The position numbers and the translations under genes are program-made. The notes beneath the pieces were generated by a model, which searched no databases, was not told the origin of the DNA, and saw only the letters and a program-made list of their open reading frames with translations. This document shows, piece by piece, positions 1-8,367 of a DNA stretch of 64,000 nucleotides. This DNA is from Thalassotalea sp. ND16A. Lineage in GTDB: Bacteria; Pseudomonadota; Gammaproteobacteria; Enterobacterales; Alteromonadaceae. Every line of letters starts with the position of its first letter. The first letter of the stretch is position 1. The stretch spans positions 22,037-86,036 of the forward strand of contig NZ_JQDZ01000053.1 of NCBI RefSeq assembly GCF_000764205.1, written 5' to 3'.

Positions 1-3000
1 ATAATTGGCAAACACCCGGTCGCCATTTTCGCTTTGATCTTGTTGCAGGCTACTGCCTATGTTCATCCCGGTCCACGGTCTTGCCGTTACCCCTAACAAT
101 GTCATTTGCTCATTACCTTCATCGCCCTGGGCAAACTCCTGGTCGGCATTTAAGGTAATGGCGTCGGTGATATCATAATCGGCGCCAACACGAATGCGCG
201 TTGGGTAATCCTGGTTTTCATCATCAGAGAAGGTATTCTCAAAATCTGTGGTTAGCGTTAAGTCGTTATCGAAGAAGTTTTGTCGGGTACCTAGAATGAT
301 TTGATCAGATTTCTGCTCTTGCTGGCTACTGGCGCCACCACTGTCTTTGGCCGTGCGCAAGCCGGCATAGTAATTAGAATCTTTCTCATCGTATTCAATG
401 CGGGTTTCGGCCACATCTCGCTTGCGGGTGGTGGCTAAGTCTTTTTGCTGGAACAGTTCTACCTCAAGCTCCCACTCGTCGGTAAAGTTGTAACGACCTT
501 GTGTGCCCACTTTGCGCATCGCTTCTTCGCTTTCGCTTTGCTGGCCCAAACCAAAGTTTGCGCGCTGCTCGCGCACATAGACTTTGCCGTCTAATTGCTC
601 GCCCTGGTGTTCCACTTCAACAATATAGGCTTCACCACTGTGCTCCTCCCCTTCAAAGTCGGTATCGCTGCTGGCCACTTCGGCGCTAATGCGCACTTGC
701 TCGCTCAGGTTATATTTAACATCGACACCGGTTAAGGTACCGCTGCGGCCAGAATCGCCTTCGGAGATATGAGTAATGCCCACTTCGCCGGCCTCGGCTT
801 CACCATTGAAGCCCGGCAGAATAATGCCCACTCGACCACCGGCGACTAAATCGTCCTTGCCGGTATCACTTTCGGTTTCATACTCGGCGACGATGTAAAT
901 CGGGTTGTTTTCTCTGTCGCGACTAAAAATTGGCTGTTTAAAGAATAACGTACCGGCGACGTAGTCGATGTTGTAGTCAACAAAGCGCGACAATTGTCGC
1001 TCTTCAATAATTTCCTGGCTTTGGAAACGGTCACGGGTTTCTATGGTGATGGTTTCAGAGTTAACTAAGACATCGTTATTGCTTAAGTAATACAGGCCGG
1101 AAACCCCTTCGCCTTGTATTTCATCGCGCACAAAGGCTTGTTCGGTTTCGGCAGCAAACATGGTGACATTGTAATGCTCACCATTATATTCGGCCTTAAC
1201 CCCGGTTAAGTTACGGTTGTAACTGGTCAGCTCTGCCGCACTTAAGCCGGTGTTAAAATCACCAAATAAGGCGTAGTACTGATCTTTTTCAATACGTAAG
1301 TACAACTTCTTTCGACTCGCCGCATCGTGTTCCTGAGTAGACGCATCACCATATAAAGTATAATAAGCGCCCGGGGTAATGGTTTGATTTAAGATCTCTT
1401 CGTCTTCACGCTTGGTGGTGTCATACGCCATGGTTAATAACCAATCGCCTTTGACTTTACCTTTGGCGTAAAACTTCACTTGTCCGTCCTGGTACAAGTC
1501 GTTTTCAAAATCATTCGCCGTTAATGCTTGTTGATTGCCAGTTAAATGGTTGTAGCCAAGGGTTCCTTCGGCAAAACCGACCAAGATCCAGTCGCGCAAA
1601 TGCGGTTTCACGTAAAATTTAATTTTTTCAGAGACTTTGTCATCGTAAATGATTTCGGCGTTGTACATACCCGCCTTGGCGACCGGGTTAAATAATACGG
1701 TGCCATCTGGCGACATGGTAATTTGATCGGTTTTCTTCTCCAGCACGGCCCTATCGTACTCGCTTTCATACGGGCTTAACTCGGAATTTTCCAGAGTTAA
1801 TTTCACTTCGGCCGGAATGTGGTTGCCCTGGTTATCGAGTAAGCCCAACTGAATTTTTACTGGCGTTTTGCCATCGGCAAAGTTGCCATCGCTGGCTAGC
1901 AAGCGCACTTTTTGCACTTCACCGGTACGAATTACGGTTATTTCTTCAGTAAAACGGGCATTGCCAAATGGGCCCATACCTTGCAGTTTTACCGTATGTT
2001 CACCCTGTTCACCAATTTCTACGCCAATGTAGTTATAGCTGGTAATGCCATTTTCACTGTCGACCGCTTTAAACGCCTGTCTGTCTTCTGCTACTGGCTT
2101 ATTGTCAATGCTAAGCACTGGCGTTAAGCGTGAGTCTAACTGAAAGCGTATCGCGGTATGGGTACGAGATACGTACTGGCCATCGCTCAGGGATTGTATT
2201 CCCGGGGTCAAATCAACTTTCACTTTCGCGCTTTCCAGTACTTGCTGGCGACTTACCTGATAGCCATAAGCAGTACCAGTGGCAGAAGTTGAACTGGATT
2301 TGGATAACATTTCGCCACGATAAGTGTTGCTGGCATTGGGCTCACCAAATTGCACCTGGTTGCTTTTTGCCAATAATAACTTAGTGATTGAAATATCACT
2401 GCTGCCGGTTGTGTGAACCGTATTGCCATCATCACTGTTTAGCAGTTGATAACTCACCTGGGCCCGGGCAACACCGCTATAATCGATACTCTGCTCAAGC
2501 TCTGCGGTTGGCGTTAAGGTAAATGCCACCGTTTGCTGTTTCTCGTTCGTTAACGGCCAAATGATGGTGTCATTATGACGGGTCTGTTGGCTGCTCTTTT
2601 GGCTATTGGACTGGCTATTGGACTGGCTGTTATCGGCGCTGCGCTGTTGTGGCGGAATTTGCTTACCATTAACCCGGCCCGTGCCTGGCATAAGTTTCCA
2701 ACCCACTGGCGGTTGGTAGGAGGCCATTACATTGTGCAGGTTACGGCGTGAGTTCGTATCAAGGTCCAAATTCACTGCCAATTCAACTTGCAGCTTTTTC
2801 GGGGCATACTGGCTGTCTGGATTGTGGCTGATAATGGCAATAATACGGCGGTTATCGGCATGCGCTTGTTCATCTTCGGCTAAGTTTATTGGCCGGGTTT
2901 CACCATAACCTTTGGTGGCAATTCGCGTTGGTGCTATAGCAAACTCTGCCGCCAACACCTTGGCAATAGCCGTGGCACGGCGATGCGATAACCTAAAGTT

Positions 3001-5079
3001 GTATTTTGACGAGCCTAACGTTGAAGTATGGCCGGTAATGGTGACGTTAGAGTCGGGATTAGCGATTAAGTATTCGGCGAGTTTTTGTACTTCCGGGTAG
3101 TACTGCGCTTTCACTGTCGATTTGTCATGATCAAAGTTTACCTGCAACTCTACTTTCCAGGTTTGGCGTGTGCTGATGCTTTGCTCAATGCGCATTTGCC
3201 CAACCGCGGCAATTTTTTGGCGCAAGTGGAAGTTAGTGCGCCACAATGTGCCGCCCTGCACTTCGACAAATTCAGAGAACGCTGTGCCGGCCCGGCGGCT
3301 GCTCTGGGTACATTCCACCACTTCCAGGTGATCCGGCAGGCTGTCAACGTCGAGTTGTACTACGTGGCTTCCCGGTTTCACCCCTTCGATGTGCCATTGG
3401 CCGTTACTGTCGGTATTGACAAAGGTACCGTCTTCCATATAGATACGTACGCCTTGAACACCTGGGCGTTGCTCGATGGGCGAGTCTAAATCGGCGTTAC
3501 AGTCATCCCAGATAACCCGGCCCATTAAAATCGATTTCGAGCTGAATAAGTCTTCCACTATGGTCAATGACGCTAATGCGCTGGCGTCACGGTGTTGCTG
3601 TGACAATAGCTCGGCAACATTGATTGCTTGCCCTAATGGCGTGGCCGCGGTGACTTGCGTTACGTATTTCACCGTTAAGCTGTCTTCAACATCCACCGCG
3701 TTAATGGCAATTTGCATGGTGCGGCCATCGTCGCTGATTTGTGGGTTGTCTACCACTTGCTCATTAATGGTTAAGCTGTCTTTGACGTAGCGAAAACCAA
3801 TGGGCAAGGTGTCAATGATGATGTCGGCATCACTAGGGCTTAATATCGACGGGTTACTGACTTCAACCGTAAACTGGACAAAATCGCCGAGTGCCGCAGA
3901 GGATTTGTTGCTGCGTTTGCTGATAAATGGGTCGGTGGCAATCGGGTCAATCGGTACGTCTATCTCTAGTGCCGGGCCAGGCACTACGGCAAACGTTTCA
4001 AAGCGAGAACCAAGCACCAGAGTGAGTTCGTCACCATTACTCAATTGTGCTAGTTCTTCATCGGTTTTACTGGTTGGCCCTGCCAGGTAGCCATCGGGAG
4101 TCTCAATTTGTAAACGGTAATTGCCCGCAGCGACCAACGGGAAGTAGTAAGCCCCCTGCCCCAACTGGTAAATATTGCCAGCGCTATCTATTACCTCTTG
4201 ACCGGACACGATGCTCGAAGGGTAAGCCGTAACGCCATCAGGGGAGAACACTTCGGCCGGCTGTTCGGTGTCGGCATTGATTAAAGTGATAGCAATGTCA
4301 TTAATGCCCTCGCCGGTAGCCGAATTAAAAATAAACCCGAACGGGTCAATTAACGCCGCGGTCGCCGACACATCCGATTGATCGAAGCGGTCGGTATAGC
4401 TGGCTTCAATTCTGCTGTTCGGTAATACACTTAAACGGCCATCAATATCTTCGCTACTGCTATAGATAGAAGCAATATAACCAATGAACACCCCGGTATT
4501 GACGCCAGTTTCGGTGAGTATGAGCACCTCGGCATCGCTGCCCAGATCGGTAGAAATGGTAATAATTATGGTTTCTTTAACCGCGTCATTGCGATTTTGA
4601 TCTAAATCGGTAACCTTTATGAATATCGGATCGGCCGGCGCGTAACTGCTGGTTTCATTTAAGTTAAGCGTGGTTGGAAACACCAAGTCGTCATGGTCTA
4701 TGGCTCTAGAGCCGGCTGGCACCGGCGAATTATCGTCAATATAAGGGCCAAGTTCGCCACCATTGCTTGAGTATTGCAACAGCTCAAGATCAAAGGCGGT
4801 GCTATTGTTGTTATCAACAGAGTTAAACTGATAAAACTCGATAATTGACGGGGTTTTGTTCGGGCTCTCGGTAAACACCACTTTAACCGTGGTTTCTGCC
4901 GTTAATTCACCGCCATTAAAGCTTAAAATCGCCTGATTGGTGACTTGCTCGCCATTTTGCGCAAGGCGATCAGCAGCGTTTGCCGGCAAAGCGCCTAATA
5001 TAAGCATGAGCGAAAACATAGGCAAAAGCACGCTGGCATGCATGCTTTTGCCTATGTTCTGCTTTAAATTATTGTACAT
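1..5079 (-). CDS. Giant OmpA/DUF11-domain outer-membrane surface protein, partial (C-terminus beyond the window)
   Basis: An open minus-strand frame with no stop runs off the left edge, giving at least 1693 residues. Seen in the translation from the ATG at 5079: a signal peptide (hydrophobic core near residues 16-30, LPANA at 31-35), a DUF11-type domain (about 385-487, LGDFVQFTVEVSNPS), a cysteine-containing SdrD-B/carboxypeptidase-regulatory-like domain (about 513-580), an OmpA-like peptidoglycan-binding domain (about 645-747, with VNFDHDKS, TGHT and NRRI), a Gln/Ser-rich linker near 815, an Ig/invasin-like region (about 1055-1150) and then alternating strand sequence typical of an outer-membrane barrel. 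The role is probably a cell-surface anchor or export platform for the four secreted DUF11-like proteins upstream; this is inference. The frame also stays open up to an ATG at 5229, so a 50-residue longer N-terminus is possible. The start is therefore uncertain, although the coding call is firm. Confidence 0.88.
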   Translation of the reverse strand, partial: MYNNLKQNIGKSMHASVLLPMFSLMLILGALPANAADRLAQNGEQVTNQAILSFNGGELTAETTVKVVFTESPNKTPSIIEFYQFNSVDNNNSTAFDLELLQYSSNGGELGPYIDDNSPVPAGSRAIDHDDLVFPTTLNLNETSSYAPADPIFIKVTDLDQNRNDAVKETIIITISTDLGSDAEVLILTETGVNTGVFIGYIASIYSSSEDIDGRLSVLPNSRIEASYTDRFDQSDVSATAALIDPFGFIFNSATGEGINDIAITLINADTEQPAEVFSPDGVTAYPSSIVSGQEVIDSAGNIYQLGQGAYYFPLVAAGNYRLQIETPDGYLAGPTSKTDEELAQLSNGDELTLVLGSRFETFAVVPGPALEIDVPIDPIATDPFISKRSNKSSAALGDFVQFTVEVSNPSILSPSDADIIIDTLPIGFRYVKDSLTINEQVVDNPQISDDGRTMQIAINAVDVEDSLTVKYVTQVTAATPLGQAINVAELLSQQHRDASALASLTIVEDLFSSKSILMGRVIWDDCNADLDSPIEQRPGVQGVRIYMEDGTFVNTDSNGQWHIEGVKPGSHVVQLDVDSLPDHLEVVECTQSSRRAGTAFSEFVEVQGGTLWRTNFHLRQKIAAVGQMRIEQSISTRQTWKVELQVNFDHDKSTVKAQYYPEVQKLAEYLIANPDSNVTITGHTSTLGSSKYNFRLSHRRATAIAKVLAAEFAIAPTRIATKGYGETRPINLAEDEQAHADNRRIIAIISHNPDSQYAPKKLQVELAVNLDLDTNSRRNLHNVMASYQPPVGWKLMPGTGRVNGKQIPPQQRSADNSQSNSQSNSQKSSQQTRHNDTIIWPLTNEKQQTVAFTLTPTAELEQSIDYSGVARAQVSYQLLNSDDGNTVHTTGSSDISITKLLLAKSNQVQFGEPNASNTYRGEMLSKSSSTSATGTAYGYQVSRQQVLESAKVKVDLTPGIQSLSDGQYVSRTHTAIRFQLDSRLTPVLSIDNKPVAEDRQAFKAVDSENGITSYNYIGVEIGEQGEHTVKLQGMGPFGNARFTEEITVIRTGEVQKVRLLASDGNFADGKTPVKIQLGLLDNQGNHIPAEVKLTLENSELSPYESEYDRAVLEKKTDQITMSPDGTVLFNPVAKAGMYNAEIIYDDKVSEKIKFYVKPHLRDWILVGFAEGTLGYNHLTGNQQALTANDFENDLYQDGQVKFYAKGKVKGDWLLTMAYDTTKREDEEILNQTITPGAYYTLYGDASTQEHDAASRKKLYLRIEKDQYYALFGDFNTGLSAAELTSYNRNLTGVKAEYNGEHYNVTMFAAETEQAFVRDEIQGEGVSGLYYLSNNDVLVNSETITIETRDRFQSQEIIEERQLSRFVDYNIDYVAGTLFFKQPIFSRDRENNPIYIVAEYETESDTGKDDLVAGGRVGIILPGFNGEAEAGEVGITHISEGDSGRSGTLTGVDVKYNLSEQVRISAEVASSDTDFEGEEHSGEAYIVEVEHQGEQLDGKVYVREQRANFGLGQQSESEEAMRKVGTQGRYNFTDEWELEVELFQQKDLATTRKRDVAETRIEYDEKDSNYYAGLRTAKDSGGASSQQEQKSDQIILGTRQNFFDNDLTLTTDFENTFSDDENQDYPTRIRVGADYDITDAITLNADQEFAQGDEGNEQMTLLGVTARPWTGMNIGSSLQQDQSENGDRVFANY
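5015..5058. repeat. Perfect 16-bp inverted repeat inside the signal-peptide codons
   Basis: Arms at 5015-5030 (AACATAGGCAAAAGCA) and 5043-5058 (TGCTTTTGCCTATGTT) pair perfectly around a 12-nt loop. The stem lies just after the ATG at 5079 and covers a possible internal ribosome site and ATG at 5043. In mRNA it would fold into a strong hairpin early in the giant gene. Confidence 0.8.
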
Positions 5080-5137
5080 GGTGTTAGTTATTCCGTTAAC
5101 TGTGCCATTAAAAATTTGAGTTAAAATACCAATAAGT

Positions 5138-5221
5138 GTTACAGACTTTGTTGCACACAAAAGCGTTTCACCAGCATTAACGCCAGCAAACTTTTTCATT
5201 GTGGTTAACAAAATCTGTAAC
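5138..5221. repeat. 15-bp inverted repeat in the gap before the giant gene
   Basis: Arms at 5138-5152 (GTTACAGACTTTGTT) and 5207-5221 (AACAAAATCTGTAAC) are complementary with one mismatch, separated by 54 nt. They lie between the 382-residue DUF11-like gene and the giant OmpA/DUF11 gene. The function is unknown; a folded intercistronic leader is possible. Confidence 0.6.
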
Positions 5222-5267
5222 AACTTCATACCGTATCTAACGTATCGCGTTCAATTAGAGCTAAGCA

Positions 5268-6416
5268 CTAATTGATCGTTACCTGGTAAGTCACCACGGC
5301 AGTTTCGTTGGCAAGAATATCGCCATCGTTTACCGCATTGGTACTTTTTACCGGCATGGTGTTTACCGACCAAGGTAAGTCACCGCTATAAGCTGCATCG
5401 TTTAATTCAATCGAGTCAGCAATATAAATGGTAAAGTTAGGAATTACGTCCATCACTTTTGCACCGGTTACTATTGCCGCTGAATTATTCGATACGGTTA
5501 TACGATAAGTTAGAGCATCGCCAGGGCTTGCTTCCATGAAAGTCACATAGGTGCTGTCAGCTGCCGACGATAATTTCACTTCTTTGCTAAATACCAAGGT
5601 TGAAGGTACGGTGACACTGATCACTATCTCATTGTTACCACCGTCTGATGTGGTGCTTTTTGCATTCGCATCGGTGTCAGAGGTAACCGAGAAATTAATG
5701 GTATGTGCTGGATTTGCTGCACCACCATTCACCGTACCCGTGGTAACGGTTACTACAACATCTTTCACCTCACCAATCTGCACACCTGCCGGTACGTTGG
5801 TCAGATCAGAGCCAGTTACCGTTTGCAGGGTGATTAGCGCCGGAGATTCCGGAATGGTATTACCGTTACCGTCGGTAGTGGCAATCGTTCCGGCAGTTCG
5901 AGATATCACCCGGTAGGTACCTGGGTAAGTACCGTTGCCATCCGATAAACGTATAATGTCGTTATCGTCAAACATATCCTGGGTAGCGGCTGGTATTTTC
6001 AACACATTATTGCTGTCCATTGGCGCACTCATAATACTGGCACCAAGCTCAACCGAGTTGCCGCCGGCAAAACTGATGGTAGGGGTATCTACGCCATCGT
6101 TTTGCAGGTTTTCTGTGGCTAAAGTATAAGTGTCCTTACCGTTGGCATTGGCGGCAAAGGTGTAGGTAAACTGCACATTTTGCCCGGCCTCAACCGTAGC
6201 CGTGGTGCTATTGACACTAATATCTATAGCCGCCGCAACCAGTTTGACTTTTACCGTGGCAGAGGCATAGGCCGAGCCACCGTTATAAGTCAGTTTTGCA
6301 CTCGAATGTATGGTAGCCTGGGCACCGGTGCTGGCATAAGCGGTATCAACGAACAGTATGCCAACAGCAATAATGGCACAAAGTTTCAGCCATTTATTTA
6401 CTTTTAATAATCCCAT
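5268..6416 (-). CDS. Secreted DUF11-like surface protein (382 aa)
   Basis: The signal peptide is clear: a basic n-region, a hydrophobic core at about residues 11-24 and AYA cleavage near residue 27. The mature protein is beta-rich, rich in Thr, Val, Asn and Asp, and has no cysteine. The C-terminal 110 residues match a DUF11-like fold (FSKEVKLSS...SPGDALTYRITVSNNSA...VMDVIPNFTIYIADS) and end in a terminal strand VVTYQVTIN. Family knowledge: DUF11 domains form Ig-like surface stalks in bacteria and archaea. It lies 43 bp downstream of the 433-residue paralogue on the same strand, with GGAGTAGAAC before the ATG as ribosome site. The precise function is unknown; it is inferred to be a subunit or substrate of the same surface assembly as its neighbours. 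Confidence 0.82.
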   Translation of the reverse strand: MGLLKVNKWLKLCAIIAVGILFVDTAYASTGAQATIHSSAKLTYNGGSAYASATVKVKLVAAAIDISVNSTTATVEAGQNVQFTYTFAANANGKDTYTLATENLQNDGVDTPTISFAGGNSVELGASIMSAPMDSNNVLKIPAATQDMFDDNDIIRLSDGNGTYPGTYRVISRTAGTIATTDGNGNTIPESPALITLQTVTGSDLTNVPAGVQIGEVKDVVVTVTTGTVNGGAANPAHTINFSVTSDTDANAKSTTSDGGNNEIVISVTVPSTLVFSKEVKLSSAADSTYVTFMEASPGDALTYRITVSNNSAAIVTGAKVMDVIPNFTIYIADSIELNDAAYSGDLPWSVNTMPVKSTNAVNDGDILANETAVVTYQVTIN

Positions 6417-6459
6417 GTTCTACTCCTTGTTATTGTTATTAACTTAAAATAGATTTGAA

Positions 6460-7761
6460 TTAGTCTACGGTTACAGAGTAAGTAATGGTTACCACGTCAC
6501 TTCCCTTCATAACACCACCAGCTGAAGTCGTTGCACCATTGCCTAAATGGATTACAATCGTGTCATCTGTGTAGTCTGAAGCGGTGCCATTATCATCATA
6601 CTCACCTTCAACTTGTGTACCTGAAACAACATCAAGAGTGTTTGTTGCATCGGCATCTAAAGTATCAGGTGTATTTGTATAATTTACAGCTAATGATAAA
6701 GGAACATATTTAGTGTAAAGAGGTAAAATATCTGTGACTGTCACCGCAGATGATTCTGCTAAACCAGCTGTTACTGATACCGTTACTTTATAATCAAGGG
6801 TATTACCAGGAGACGCACCATCGGCTACAGTAATAGCGTAACTGGTATCTGGTTCCGTTGATAATTTCACCAATTTGTCAACCGTTACGCTAGAAGCTTT
6901 ATAGGTTAATGTTTGATCTGCACCTGTGCCAGTTAAGCCACCACCACTACCATCTCCAGCTTCATCCGTTTCAACATTTAAATCTGCAGTTACTATGCCA
7001 TCATCCGTATCATGTGAGTTAATGGCCGTTGTATCTAGACGTAAAAATTTACGCTCACCAATAACGTCACCTACAGATAGCGTTGATAAATCAGCGGCAC
7101 CACCACCTACGGTCCTTAATACCATGGTATCTTGTATCTCTGCAGTTAATACCTCAGTGCCTGCGTTATAACTTGGAGCATTGCCGACGACAAAGCTGAC
7201 AACTTCAAATACAGTGGCTGTACCACTAACATAAACAACAACAGTATCATCATCAGCAAACCCTTCTAAAGTACCGCCAGGGAAAGTTAAGGTGTCTGTT
7301 GTATCATTTATGTCTACTATTACTGCACTACCTAGAGTCACTCCAGTAACCGGAGCAGCGGTAACAGCATCGGTTGCGCTAGTCACTAAATGAAGACTTG
7401 ACGATGCCGAATTAGCTTCAATGTTTATACCTTCAACTGGAGTTGAAGAGAGAAGATAGTCACTGGAGCCGTTAGCTTGTGCATCAATGGTGTAGATTGT
7501 TTGATAAAGGCCACTAAGAGACCCATCCGTTAATTCTGAAGGCGTTAAAATTGCAGCAGCATCAACAAAGGCGACATCAACACTTACTACATCTGTCGCC
7601 GTTTTTGGTGTGCTACTATTAACGGAAGTATAGGTGACATCTACTTTGTTGAATATTGTCGTTTTAGCACTTGTGTTTGCAAATGCCTGGTTCACTCCTA
7701 CAGTCATCGCAACTATTGCCGCGGCTGTAGTAAGTTTGGTTTTTAAGTTATTATTTTTCAT
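6460..7761 (-). CDS. Secreted DUF11-like surface protein (433 aa)
   Basis: The signal peptide ends near residue 28 (QAFA/NTS). The mature chain is acidic, Thr/Val/Asp-rich and cysteine-free. Residues 280-433 hold a DUF11-like module (VDKLVKLSTEPDTSYAITV, then SPGNTLDYKVTVS, then TVTDILPLYTKY) and the chain ends in ITYSVTVD. It shares architecture and the VKLS/SPG landmarks with the 382-residue gene just downstream, so the two are probably old paralogues. A purine-rich AGAGAGGTAAGG precedes the ATG. It sits in the middle of the five-gene minus-strand locus, 107 bp after the 159-residue gene. Assignment to the surface-protein class is secure, but the specific role (adhesion, fibre or sheath) is not. 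Confidence 0.82.
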   Translation of the reverse strand: MKNNNLKTKLTTAAAIVAMTVGVNQAFANTSAKTTIFNKVDVTYTSVNSSTPKTATDVVSVDVAFVDAAAILTPSELTDGSLSGLYQTIYTIDAQANGSSDYLLSSTPVEGINIEANSASSSLHLVTSATDAVTAAPVTGVTLGSAVIVDINDTTDTLTFPGGTLEGFADDDTVVVYVSGTATVFEVVSFVVGNAPSYNAGTEVLTAEIQDTMVLRTVGGGAADLSTLSVGDVIGERKFLRLDTTAINSHDTDDGIVTADLNVETDEAGDGSGGGLTGTGADQTLTYKASSVTVDKLVKLSTEPDTSYAITVADGASPGNTLDYKVTVSVTAGLAESSAVTVTDILPLYTKYVPLSLAVNYTNTPDTLDADATNTLDVVSGTQVEGEYDDNGTASDYTDDTIVIHLGNGATTSAGGVMKGSDVVTITYSVTVD

Positions 7762-7868
7762 AACCTTACCTCTCTGTTTAATTAAATTTCTGTTGTTTCT
7801 GTTAAATTTTTACTTTGCCTTTGATAACAATAAAGGCAGGTTAGCTAGTTTTGTTTTCGGCGATGGTG

Positions 7869-8348
7869 TTATTGATTAACGACAACCTGAAAACTTACCT
7901 GACCAGTGCTAGTTGCTGGAATATCTTTAACAACCCAGCGCAATGCACTGATATCACTAGCTTGTGCAGATATTGTTTCTCCTCCTTTAATGGTTACCGT
8001 GGCAGAGTCAGCAGCTTGATACTCCGTATCGTTGCTCACTTTCACTAAAATTTGTGTGCCGTCTCCTGCGGCACTCCCTAAAACGTATGTGGTTCCTGGT
8101 GGAACCGGTGAATCGATGGCCACATTGGTGGCGATTTCATCACCGGAATTTTGATAAGACAAAGTGAAAAATAAGGTTTCACCGGCGGCAATTTCGGTTG
8201 CCGCAACGCGCTGGGTCGTTTGCTGTCCGTTTTGCTCAATTATCAGGTCTTTTTCTACGACTTGCTGAATCTCAACCTTAGGCGCAGCCATTAATACGCA
8301 TGGCAACAAGGCCAGATTAAATGCGATCAGTTTTTTCAATATATTCAT
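7869..8348 (-). CDS. Small secreted DUF11-like protein (159 aa)
   Basis: I chose the ATG at 8348 because TAGGAGT lies just upstream and the product then begins with a normal signal peptide (MNILKK, hydrophobic core, LMA cleavage near residue 21). A longer frame to 8417 would overlap the upstream gene and lacks a signal peptide. The mature part of about 138 residues is essentially one DUF11-like domain (AGETLFFTLSYQNSGDEIATN, VDSPVPPGTTYVLGSA style) ending in VSFQVVVNQ. The gene starts 19 bp after the stop of the 1070-residue gene, which implies one transcript. It could be a single-module subunit of the surface assembly (inference). Confidence 0.8.
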   Translation of the reverse strand: MNILKKLIAFNLALLPCVLMAAPKVEIQQVVEKDLIIEQNGQQTTQRVAATEIAAGETLFFTLSYQNSGDEIATNVAIDSPVPPGTTYVLGSAAGDGTQILVKVSNDTEYQAADSATVTIKGGETISAQASDISALRWVVKDIPATSTGQVSFQVVVNQ

Positions 8349-8367
8349 TTTTACTCCTATTAAATAA

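Noticed and set aside
501..5119. Several plus-strand frames over the first 5 kb
   Set aside because: They are shadows of the giant minus-strand gene, which is continuous and has clear domains.
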